A stretch of 64,000 nucleotides of DNA from Glaciozyma antarctica PI12 (Eukaryota; Basidiomycota; Microbotryomycetes; Kriegeriales; Camptobasidiaceae). The position numbers and the translations under genes are program-made. The DNA is taken from the NCBI GenBank assembly GCA_002917775.1, contig KZ627154.1, forward strand, positions 644,081 through 708,080, in the 5' to 3' direction. Shown piece by piece: positions 41,414-52,090 of the stretch. The notes beneath the pieces were generated by a model. It was not told the DNA's origin. It saw only the letters and a list, made by a program, of their open reading frames with translations, and searched no databases. Position 1 is the first letter of the stretch; every line of letters starts with the position of its first letter.

Positions 41414-42429
41414 TCAACCCACCATCACGTACTGCTCCTCAAACTCTTCGCACCGCTGATTGAGTGCCAGAGCCCTCAACTTGGCCGCCTGAGCCACCGG
41501 CGCCCGCCCTCTCGCTGCCGTTCCCCTGAATCCGTGAAGCGCCGTCCAGTCTGCGTCCATCGACAAGACCTCCAACCCTTGGAGTGGCGAGCGCCTATCT
41601 GCTGAGAGCATGAGGTCGCTCAAGAGGTTGTCGAGGATAGTTGGGTCGCGGGGATGGCAGAGCGCGCGGATGAAAGATTGGTGGAGGAGGGGCCCGGGAG
41701 CTGCGGCGTCGGGTCCTGAGTGGGCGAGCTCGACAGGGTGAAGGAAGGGAGGGTCGCCGAGAATGAGGAAGTGAATGGTCGAGGAGGAACGGTAGTGGTA
41801 GAGGAATTGGCATTGGGTGGCGAGCCGCACGGAGGGGATGAAGGTGTTTTGGGGAGGATTCGTCGATCTGGGGGAATCACACACGGTGAGTTTCGCTCAG
41901 GAAAGGGAGAGGAATGACGCACGAAGTAGCATACGTTCCACCAAGGTGCGCAACGACAGCGTACCCAACGGGGACGGAAGGGCTCAGGTCGCGCCTCTCC
42001 TCCTCGGACGCCGTCCTACTCGTCTCGACTCCCATCACGGTCGCCATGGAAGGAGGGGAGTCGATGATGTCCTCGCCGGAGAGACTGAACGCGTCCGCAA
42101 CCTGCTCCATAAGCGTTCGGCAGTCGGCAACGAACGGGCAGAGGCGGATGAAAAAACGCCCGACGTTCGTGCTGTTGCGGTTCGAGCACGCCGTGTCGCG
42201 AGACCTTTCCGCTGCCTGCCTCACGGGATCGAGGCTCCCTCCCGCTCCGATGGGGACGAACGCGCCGCTGACATCGACGACGTGCCAAAGAGCTTTGTTG
42301 GTGCGGTTGAGCTGGAGGATTTGGGAGAGGAGTGCCGAGATCGTGCCTAGAACCGGAGAAAGAGGTCAGAAAAGGGCCTATTCGCGTTAGGAACGAGACC
42401 GTACCATCGAAGGAGCGGGTGGTCGCCAT
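41414..42429 (-). CDS. Paralogue of the MYND protein's C-terminal domain, without a finger
   Basis: Three exons: MATTRSFDG; an intron (GTACGG..CTGACC..TAG); TISALLSQILQLNRTNKALW, HVVDVSGAFVPIGAGG, FFIRLCPFVADCRTLMEQVA, DAFSLSGEDIIDS, YAVVAHLGGTYATS; an intron (GTGCGT..CAG); then STNPPQNTFIPSVRLATQCQ, HFLILGDPPFLHPVELAHS and ending LNQRCEEFEEQYVMVG. The blocks ALWHVVDVSGAFVPIG and RFFIRLCPFV correspond to SVWTILDVNGRCCPV and QFFLRFSPLVDV in the neighbouring MYND gene, and LQGLEV near the end matches LQGVEL there. No Cys-rich cluster precedes the domain. The intron at the very start leaves only eight codons in exon 1, so a longer 5' end is possible. Function unknown. Confidence 0.6.
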
Positions 42430-43001
42430 CGAGTCGTGAGGGACGGGAGGAGCGAGTCAGGGAGCTTGCAGCGCGTTGCGGTAGAGGCAAGTCGAGGTGA
42501 AGTTGGTACAGCAAGAAGCTTCTATGGAGGGGGAGTGGTTAGCTCTGCTCTCCTCCACTCTGAGTCCGTGACGAGAGTTCGAAGCGTCGAGCTGCTCGCG
42601 GTCAACGCGGGTCTCCAGTCGCTCTGCGAACGGCTCCTGCTGTGCCAGTAAGACTGAACACTCACTGAGTAGCGCCTTGAGCTGCTTCGCCACTCGAGGA
42701 GAAATGTGAAAAGAAGGCGAAGAAGAGGAAGAGGTCGAAGCTCGCGCTCAAACCCTGCCGCCGAAGTGCACGCTCTCCTCTCCTCGAGAGTCGACTTTCG
42801 TTTGCTGGCTTCCAAGGATCAGAGTATCTCTGCATCCTACCAAGCCTGCTCCTACACGGGGTGAGGCCTCAGAAGAGATCTCCGCGGAGCCTGTCCTCAC
42901 AGGTCCACCTGGCTTTGGGGGAGAAAAGCAGCGAGAAGCAGTAAACCGCCCTTCGTAGAATACGAACGACACCTTCGATACAACACATAAACACCACTGC
43001 A
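42430..43001. other. Intergenic region
   Basis: 572 bp between the finger-less paralogue and the 3' end of the large Ser-rich gene, both on the minus strand. It should hold the promoter of the first; no gene is supported. Confidence 0.35.
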
Positions 43002-46000
43002 TTATCTCAGCGCGAGAGAAGCGTCCCGCCGACCGAGCGTCGCTACCTCGCCCGACGGCGGATCCCAATACTGTCCCTCCTGCCGCGATCGTCAGCTCAC
43101 CTCGCACTGAAAAATCCCAATCGACGCACCTGCCGCATCCTCAGAATCTCCTCGTTCGTCACCGAACCGCGAGTAACACTGCAACAGCCATCAGCTGTCG
43201 CCTCGAGATCGCGCGGAACCGACTCACTACAACGAAGACCCTCTCGCCTTCCCCTCCCCCTGCTCCTCCATCCCCGTCAATCGATCCGAGAACGCCATCA
43301 TCGAGCCAAGCGCCGAATTAATCCTCCTCAACGTCCCACTCGACCGACCCTTGGGCTTGTTCGAGGTCTTGCTCGCCGGACCAAAGTCGTCTTTGATCGG
43401 CGATATCTTGAGCGAGAGTGAAGTCGACGGTTGATAAGGAAGCTCGCCGGACTCGGCAATGGGTGGAGGGGAGTGGGAGCAGGTCGATTTGTTGAGGCGG
43501 AGGAAGCTGAGGCTGGAGAGGCGCTTTTTAGGAACGCGGCCGGCTCTCGACGTCGGAGGAAGAGAAGTGGGCTGAGGGGAGGAAGTAGACGTCCAGCGCG
43601 AGTCGGTCGGGGAGGTGAAGCTTGTGCTGGTGGAGACGAGAAGGAAGGGGGGAGGGGTGTGGATTGCGGGAGGCGCCTCCTTGCGAAGGAAGTCGTAGAC
43701 CTCGTGCGCCTGCGTCGTCGATCGTCGCTCCAGCGGTGAGTGAACTGAGGAGCTTGAGGAGTTCTGCTGAAGGAAGGGGCGGATGGTGGTCGAGTCGACC
43801 GAGAGGGACGGGAGCGAGGCCGCCAGGAGAGGAGGAGGAGGTGACGCCGAGGACGAGGTGGCGAGATCCTGCGGAGAAGCGTCGACGGCGTCGCCGCCCT
43901 TCGTCGCGTCCACTGCAACCTTCTCCGTACGCGCGACGTCTGACGAGCTCTCACCGCGACGACGAGACGACCGAGTCGAGATCGATGACCTCCGAAGCTC
44001 GTCCTCGAGCTCGTCCTCGTCCTCCTCATTCCGCGACAAGTCTTGCGAGAGCGCCTGGACATCAACAAAGCTCCTTGCCGTCCCGTCGCGCGAACCCTCC
44101 GCCTCTCCCGGAGACGATCCTCCCAGGACAGGTCCGACATCCTCGCGAAAGGGTGGCAATGATTCCGTTTTGTGAGGAGCGACCGAGTCGTCGACTTGGC
44201 GCGAGCTCGAGTTCCAGCGGAAGAGGCTGCCGGCGGAGGAGACGAGTCGGGCGGGGATGGAAGGAGTGACGGTGACGGTGGCGGTAAGGTGGTCGTGCGG
44301 AAGAGGGTTAGAGTGTTCTGGCCCGCCGGAGGGAGAGGGGAGGACGTGTGCGAGCTCGGGGGAGGAAGTGGAGGAGGGTGCGGCGGTGGCGGACGTCGAG
44401 GTGGAGAAGGGGACGGGGGCGTGGCTCTGCGCGTTTCGGATCAAGGTCGTCGTCGCGAGCGAGCTCCAGGTTGAGAAGAGTCGTCCATATCTGCTCGTCA
44501 AAGATCGGTGAAGAGTCGACCAGGTGCGTACTCGAGACGGCTGACGGTGATGCCGTCGCGCTCGGAACTTCCGAGGGCGGCTCCTTGGAAAAGCTCTTGC
44601 GACGGAGGAGAGACAGTGCGCGAAATGTGTTTTTCGGTGAAGGGTTGGGCGAGGTGGATGGAGAGGCGACGGGGGTGGAGAAGGCCGGAGTGGAGGGAGA
44701 ACCGAGGTTGGTCGTCGATTCCATAGGGGTCACGACTTCCTGGTCGCTCGAGTCGCGAGTCGCTGCAAGAAAGCACTGCTTCAGTACGCAAGCCATTCCT
44801 CCCAGCAGACGTACTCACAAGAATCACTCGAGAACTTCTCCGCGAACACCGACCTAGGCCTCTGAGGCGCTTCCGAGTCTTCAATCATCGACGCTCTCCA
44901 CCCCGCCGCCAACGAAACCGCCGCCGCTCCCTGATCAACCTCGGCAATAAACTCCCCGCTCTTCGCACTCCCTCTCCTCCCCGATCTCGCCCTTGTCCTC
45001 TCACGGATCTCCTGCGCGACCCTCCGGTCCTCCTCCTCGAGCGCCTCGAGCTCCGCACGCTTCTCCTCTTCGGCTCTCCGCACTCGATCCGCCTTCCTCC
45101 TCTCCTTGTCGGCTTTTGCTGCTCGCCTCCGTTCGTTACGCTCCCGCTTCTCCCTACGCAGTCGCGCTGAAGTTCGCTCGACGACCGGTGCAGCTTCGTC
45201 CATCGAAAGCTCCTCGATTTCGTCGTCCCCTCCCTCGTCACTCCCATGCACGCTTGCGGTGAGGTCGTATGGATCCGAGGAGGTGTGGGAGAAGGCGGGC
45301 GAGGAGAGTGAGATGGCGGTGGAGGAGGGAGGAGCGAGGGGGGTCGAGGACGAAGGGACGAGGCCGATTGGGAGGGAAGGACGTCGAGGGAAGAAAGTGG
45401 CGCTCGTCGTATCGAACACGGGGAGGGAAGGGCGACGGGGGTTGCTGCCGAAGTCGAGGGAGCCTGGCATAGGGATGAGGTCGTCCCAGCTGCGCCCTCC
45501 ATCGGTCGTCTCCCGCTCTCCAGTCGAAGATCCATCGAGCGCGATAGCCTGAGCCTCCTGCGACCCCGCTTTCACCGCCTCAGCTCCCACCTCCGCACCA
45601 TCCCGACGTCCCATCGCCAGTCCTCCGCTCGACCTCCTTCCTCTCTCCTCCGCCCGCCTACTCCCACTCCCACTCCCACTCCCACTATCACTCACTCGGC
45701 GTTGAACCTCAACCTCCCTCCTCTTCTCGACGCCGCCGTTTGCCTCCCGCTCATCGAACGCTGGTACTGGCTTCCGCTTGACCGAACCCTCTCCAAATCC
45801 TCCTCGCGAGTGTGGCATCACCACAGGCCTGGCCGGCTGAGCTGGCGGTACGTGGTCGACCGCAAGGTCGATGCGGGTCGGCAGGTACGCGTGGGAGGGA
45901 GAGGGAAGAGTAGGAGGGGACTCGAGACGGCGACCTTGGTTGACCGAGCGGGGGGCTACGAGTTCGGTGCGGCACGCCGCACGTTCGACCGTCTGGAAGC

Positions 46001-46600
46001 CTGAGGGAGATGGGTGCTTGGGGACGAGCCAGGGACGACCGGGGAAGATGGTGGCTTGCCGCTGAGAAGGCCGGGGCCCGTCGAGGCTGTTGAGGGCCCG
46101 TCGGTCGGCTTTGCTGTGTTCGTCGGAGGCCAAGTGGGATCGGCTTCCGTTTTGCGAAGAGGACGAGATGACCGACATGCTTCTTCGGTCGGTGTCGAGG
46201 CTGGCGTGGAGTGAGGGAGGGCCGAGGAGGTGGGCGATGGGAGACGGGGTGTGAGGAGTGAGCGCGGCGTCGGGCGAAGCTGGGACTGGAGGGAGCGGGG
46301 ATGATAGAGTCTGCGTAGGTGGAGCTGCAGAAGGTTAGCAGGATTGAGCTAGGAGTACTGGCGCCAATGTGACGGACCTAATTGACAAGCGATGATCCCG
46401 GCGGCGTTCCTGTCCCTGGGCTCCCCGTTGTCTCTAGGATCGTTCGCGAGCAGTTCTACCTCCTTCTGGTGGTGACCCAAGATCGTGAGCAGAGCGGGCA
46501 GAGCAAGGTGGAGGAAGAAAGCGGTCCGGCGCGCGGAGGGCAGCTCGCAGGCAACCTCCGCGGACTTGGAACTCCTCTCCCCACCCGTCGACGCAAACAG
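43002..46600 (-). CDS. Large Ser-rich protein with charged coiled segment (5' end unresolved)
   Basis: Spliced minus-strand gene, over 1000 codons, no catalytic domain seen. An upstream exon reads FFLHLALPALLTILGHHQKE, PRDNGEPRDRNAAGIIACQL; an intron 46325-46377 (CTAAC) leads to a long exon with two RRPSLP motifs (PKA-type sites), FIAEVDQGAAAVSLAAGWRA and a highly charged helix (RLRREKRERNERRRAAKADK). Later exons are Ser/Pro/Thr-rich with PIFDEQIWTTLLNLELARDD and EVYDFLRKEAPPAIH. The C-terminus is reached through two introns (CTGAT..CAG, CTGAC..CAG): VTRGSVTNEEILRMRQ then EGQYWDPPSGEVATLGRRD. The frame changes by one near 44420-44480 (after LELARDDDLD). No start codon is resolved; the frame is open up to about 46600. 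Confidence 0.6.
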
Positions 46601-46852
46601 CGTACGATGGCTTTAGAAACTAGCTTCGTTCGGTGAATTCAACTCTCGGGCGCGGCACACTAGAAAGATCGGTACAGCTTCGTGAGCTTGAGGATTGCAT
46701 GGGAGAGTTCAGAAATCGGCAAAGTACTATGGCAGGGAAGGCGAGAAGTTCAAGATGGTGCTGGAGAATCCAGTGGTATGTAGCGATTGGCGTGCGGGGG
46801 GATAGTGGATGATAAGAGCTCTTTGCCGAGGATCGAGAGCCGAAATGAGTGA

Positions 46853-48483
46853 CTACAGCTCCATTCCTGCTGCGTCCTCCTCGCCTGCGCTGTAGTTGTG
46901 CGCGTCGTCGTCGTCCTGTAAGGAGAGCGCATCAGTACAAGCAGCAAGAATCAATGGCAGCAAAAGACGCACGTCCTCGTCGCTCGATCCATCCTCGTCC
47001 TCGTCCCCATCATCGAGCGTCTCCTTGTTTGCGAATCGCGTCACGTACTCTGCGCACTCGTCAGCTTCTCGCACTCGCGCCCAAGCAAACTGAAACTCAC
47101 CCTTGACCTTCACGTCGTACGCTTTCGCGTCTCGCATCAGGAGAGCCGCCGCCTCGCCGTTGAGCGGATCCGCCGCGTTCGGGTACCGTAGGAGTTGAGG
47201 TAGGAATACCTCGAAAATATTGAGCATATCGTACATTGGCGACCAGGTCTGGTTGATAACGTCGAGGCAGACAGATCCTGAAAGCTCGTCGATGTTGGCT
47301 GAAGAGAGGAGCGGAGTCAGCGAGGGTGCGCTAAAGGGGGGTTGAGAGGCGCGTAGAAGCGTTGATAGGAATGGATGGGTAAGGAGCGGGGGAGGAAGTA
47401 CTGTGACGGAAAGGGGGAGCGAAGGAGAAGGGGTAGGGGACGGGAAGGCACGCACGATGGAAGATCTTGTTCATGAAGCCGATACTGGGTGATTTGTAGG
47501 GGTAGCCATCGGGCAGCTCGACGTGAATCTTCCACACGCCACCTGCGAAGGGAGCTGCGCGGAGAGAGAAGAGTTAGAACGTACTCAAGCAAGGGTTGCG
47601 CGAGACCGCCGTCGAGGACAGTCAAGCTCGAAAGCACAACAGCTGTCCACTTTCTGGCGTATGAAAAGGCACATGCAAGACTCGATACCACCCAAACGCG
47701 GTCTGCTCAGCGAGCGTATCGCGCACAGGGTAGGTCAATCCCGCACGCTGCCTTGCCTTCGCTGTTCCGAGCGACGACCAGCCAGGGCTCATCGCAGGCG
47801 TTCCACTTTTAAGCGAGCAGTTCCAGGTCACAGTACAAGTTGGCGCCGCTCGACCGAGCGCACCTCTATACACACTGGCCCACACCGCCTCCCTCAGGAC
47901 CGCCGCTCCTTCCGCCTCGAACGCGATTCCTAGAAGGAACCCTCGCACAACGCTGAACGAGGAGAGGCTAAAGGCACAAACTGTGCCTTCCGCCGGACGA
48001 GCCAGCGTCCAGCGTAGAGCAAGGAGAACCTCCGTACACCGTCCCCACTCGCCACTCGTATGCTCCCTCTTCACTCCTCCGAAGTGTGCCCACCCCCCAA
48101 CCAGCAACCAGGTCCCACTCACTCTCGGTAGGCCCATGGAATCGCACGTAGAACTCCTGCATGTTGTCGTTCACGAGCGTGACCTCGTAATCGCTCATCA
48201 ACCTGTTGCCAGCCATCAACTCCCGTCACCGCACCTGGAGCCGCGAGACGCACAGCTTCATAACATCCGTCTCGATACGGCGTTTGGGAGAGCTGTGTGC
48301 GGTCGTCAGAGCGGGGACGAGCCGGAGAGGAGGTGAGGACGTATCATCCGAGCGGTTGGTCGGCGGCGGGGAAGGCGGGCTTGGGCGAGATGGGCGGCGG
48401 CGGAGCTGGGAGTTAAGTCGTTTGGTAAGGCGGAGAGCGAGTGCCTGAGCGAGCTGAGTTGGTCGAGTGTGGTGCAGAGTCAA
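46853..48483 (-). CDS. UBC8: Ubiquitin-conjugating enzyme E2, UBC8/UBE2H type
   Basis: E2 that accepts ubiquitin on a Cys and passes it on with an E3; yeast Ubc8 works with the GID/CTLH ligase in catabolite degradation of gluconeogenic enzymes. Exons read [73 protein letters not shown], then [19 protein letters not shown] with the active-site Cys, [38 protein letters not shown] and [12 protein letters not shown]. The C-terminus is an acidic tail ([13 protein letters not shown]..), as in UBC8. The N-terminal SPKRR block is the UBE2H hallmark. The start is uncertain: the only in-frame upstream Met is at 48483, while an intron acceptor just before SSPKRR suggests a shorter spliced leader. Confidence 0.9.
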
Positions 48484-48694
48484 CCCGCCTCCCTCGGCGG
48501 TCTCGTGCGCCGCCGCCAGAGTTCCTCACGCGCTCGAACGCTTTCAATTTTCGATTCGTGCGAAGCACAAGGCACGTACGAGTCCTCTACGCTTGGGTAT
48601 GCAGCCTGCTGTTCGTTTGGCCGCAACCGAACGGGTCCAGAAAAGGAGAAAAGGCGTGCGATCCGACGAACCACCTTCGCATTCCACGACCTCG

Positions 48695-51600
48695 CTACCA
48701 CCCATCCCCCCACCCGTCGTTGCCGCCACCCCGTTGAGCTCCTCCTCCCTGCGATCTATGAGCACCGTATCCCACTCGATCCTGCTCCCAGCCGCCCGGC
48801 TGCTCGTATCCTCCACCTCCGTACGAATCCCTCGCATCGACATACGTGTCGCCGTACACGTCTTCCCGTCCTCCGCGACCTTGGTCGCGGCCTCCATCGT
48901 ACGAATCTCCTCCTCTTCCGACACCCTGCATCTGCGCATTTGCCAAAAGCTCCTCGAGCTCCCGCAAGTCCTGCTCGTCCTTCCTCCCTCCCTTCGCTCC
49001 GCCGCCGTTCCGCGCCTTCTCCGCCTGCGCGCGTTCGTACTGGTCCTTCTTCGAGAAGTTCGGCGAGTTGATCGAAGCGACGAGGGGAGTCGGCATGGGG
49101 AAGAGGTTGCCGAGGAGGGGGGCTTCGTCGTTGGGGTTCGCGACTTGAGGCTGCTTGTTCTTGCCCTTGCCCTGCTGCTGCGGCTGTTGCTGCTGTTTCT
49201 TTTGCTGCGGCTGCTGTTGTCGCTGCTGCTTGTCGCGGCCGTTCGAGTCCTTCTTCGCCTCTGCGAAATTCGGTCAGCGACAGCTTGCGAAGGATGGTAC
49301 CGGAAACTCACCCTTCTCGCCCTCCTCCCTCGCGTTCTTCTGCCACCCACCCTTCTTCTGCATCTCCCTCAACTCCTTCTCCCTCATCTCCTTCTCCTTT
49401 ACCATCGCCAAATGCTCGACATGCGCCGCCCAAGGCATTCCCTCCCTCCCCGCCTCTCCTCCCGACCCTGCTCCCATCCTATCGCGCATCGCCGCCTCCC
49501 TCAGCATCGACTCTCTCCTAGTACCACCAGCTCCCCATCCTCCACCACCCCTCATCGCAGCCTCCCTCATCGCAGCCTCCCTCACAGCCGCCTCCTTCAG
49601 CCCCGCCGACCCTCCAAAGAACCCGTGCTGTGGCGCTCCCCACCCCGTCTGCTGCTCCTGCGAACCCCACGGATTATCCTCCTTCCAGCCCTGCTTCGGC
49701 TCAGCAGCAGCCCACGAGTTCGCTTGCTGAGGAACGCCCCAGCCGTCGGCCTTCTGCGGTCCCCAGCCCGTCGTAGCCTGGCTACCGTAGCCGCCAGTCC
49801 CATGCGATGAGCCAGCTCCCCAGCCTAGGACGGCGCGCGGGAGAGGTTGGCCGTACGAAGAGGGGATGGTGGTAGCTCGGACGGGGTGGCGAGGAGGTTG
49901 TGGAGGGGGACCAGGGACGACGATGGCAGCGGTACCGTAGGCGCAGATCTCGACCTGCGAGGATGAGGTTGGTCAATCTTCACGAAGACGCGCGCGAAGG
50001 GAGGGAGCGTACTTTCGTTTGGCTGATTGGCGCAGACGAGTCGTACTTAAGCCCGAGAACGGCGTTCGCTCCGAGTGCGAGAGCTTTGGCGATGAGTGAC
50101 GAGCACGCATGTCGGCGATCGTTCGCGATGTCGGACTTGAGGGCGTGGGCTTCCGCGGGAGTGAGGTGCTGGTGGTGCGGAGGGACGTTGCGAAAGACGG
50201 AGCCGTCGAGTTGGCCGATGATTTGAACGACTTGAAGGCGGGGTGCTGGAGAGAGTGTCAGCGGTGGCAACAAAGAGGATCCTAATAGAAGTACCGGAGT
50301 CGGTAGTCACTGCAAAGGACGTCAGCGAGGCTTCGCAGAGCTGCCAACCGAGGAGAACGCACCACAGACGAAGTCCTGCATCCTCAAGGGGTCGAATTCC
50401 GGCGAACCACGTCGAGAAGCGATAGGATCCCGGCCTGCATCTCCCTCCCAGTAGTCTCCGCGCGCAGATGACCCCCCTCGCATGCTCCCACCACGTCCCC
50501 TCGCGGCGGGCCGATACTTCTCCGCGCTGTAAACACCTCGTGCCATTCCTGCGACGTCGATCAGCTTTCAAAGAACAGGCGTGAGACGGCGAATTAGTGA
50601 GGGACTCACCAGGAGCAGAACGATGTGCGTCCTCCTCGTCGTCATAGTAAGGCCCAAATCCCAGCTCGGCTTGACCCTCGGAAGAAAGAGATTCCAGATG
50701 GTACTGATCCTGCGCGACGAAGGCGAATCAGCCGAGTCGAATGCGGCAAGGGGGAGCTGCGTACCTCCTCGGAGAGCTTCCAAAATTCAGGATCGTCGTA
50801 GATTCGCGAGGGATCTTCAGACGGCTGGTACGCGCGACGAGAGAAGTGGGAAGCGTTCGAGCGAGAGCGGATGGAAGCTGCGCGGGAGTCGTCCAGGCCA
50901 AGGCTGTGCTTGAACTCGAGGAGCTCGCGGCTGCGAAGGAAGTCGGCACTTAGCAGGTACGTTATGCGAGGAACGGACTCGACGAACCGACGCTGTTCTG
51001 CGATATACTTCTGAGACTCTTCCTGCGTCACGTCAGTCGATGAACCGTTGAGAGGAAGGGGCGACTCACGAAGGCTTTCTGCCTCGCTGCCAACTCTTTC
51101 TGCTGCTGCTCGACCATCGCAACTGCTTGAGCTTCCGCTTCCTCCGTCATCTGCTTCGCACGGAGTTCGGCTTCCTTAGCGGAGCGTTCGCGGACGTCGA
51201 TCTCCGCGAGCTGCTCTGCTGTCTGTGGAAGGTTCAGCGAGTGGCAGCTGGCGCGAAGAGAAGGAACCACGTACGACACCTTCGCGCTTAGCTTCAAGCG
51301 CTGCGACCTCGGCGCGGAGCTGCTCGAGTCTGCGAGAAGCCGTCAGCGAAGTTCGCGTAACGAAACACGAAGGACCGACCTCATCTCAGCCTCCTCCACA
51401 GCGCCAATCCTCCCCGTAGCAACCATCTCTTCGCGAACCATCTTGTCGTGCTCCTCCTACTCACCTCAGCTGTCAGAAATGCGCCGTTCAAGCGTCGAGC
51501 AAGCTCACCAGAACCAGCTTCTCGTGCTCCTCCTTCTCCTTCTTCGCGTCCTCCAATCCTCGCTCCTGGATACCATACGTACGGTCAGCTTCCGTGAAGT

Positions 51601-52070
51601 TACTCGTTCACAGCGGACGCACGATCTTCTTCTGCTCCAACCACTCCTTCTCCGCTACGGGGTTGCGCCTAAGTACTCGTCGGCGTCAGCTCCCCTCCCT
51701 CCACCGCTCCGCCGACTCACCAAGGCGCAGCTCCCAGCTTGAGATCCAGCTTCATCCCGGTACGTGGTTGATCGAATGGGTTTGTAGCGTTCCTATCCAG
51801 CTCCGGGCTCTGTCAGGGAAGGGTTGAGTGAAGAGGCCTTAGCGCGGAGCGAAGGAGACTTACCCAGAGGCCTTTGAAGATGGTGATTCCGGCGGTGGCG
51901 GGTGCCTTGAGAGAGGGAGAGAGACGTGCCAGTACAAGGAAGGTCGGTGTGGGGAGGTCAGGAAGAAGAGAAGGGTCCACTGCACGGCCGCGCCGGCAAG
52001 AGGGATCGAGGGGGACCGCGCGCCGAGGAGAAGGCCTTGAGGAAGGTACGGAACGAATCGAAGGGTACAT
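48695..52070 (-). CDS. Coiled-coil protein with a YbjQ-like (DUF74) domain and Gln-rich tail
   Basis: About a dozen exons. N-terminal part: ATAGITIFKGLW, PELDRNATNPFDQPRTGMKL and a long coiled coil (RNPVAEKEWLEQKK; KKEKEEHEKLVL; QLAEIDVRERSAKEAELRAK; QQKELAARQKAFEESQKYIA). Middle: RELLEFKHSLGLDD, PEFWKLSEEDQYHLESLSSE, GFGPYYDDEEDAHRSAPG. Then a YbjQ-like domain: FVCVTTDSAPRLQVVQIIG, AHALKSDIANDRRHACSSLI, ALALGANAVLGLKYDSSAP, in which AxxLGANAVxGxxxD is the family core. After it come Gly/Gln-rich repeats, KEKEMREKELREMQKK, poly-Gln/Lys and SINSPNFSKKDQYERAQAEK. YbjQ proteins are small and mostly bacterial, of unclear function. The proposed Met at 52070 lies only 20 bp past the stop of RFC5 upstream, so the true start may differ. 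Confidence 0.65.
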
Positions 52071-52090
52071 TGCGAGAGACGTCTGCGGAA

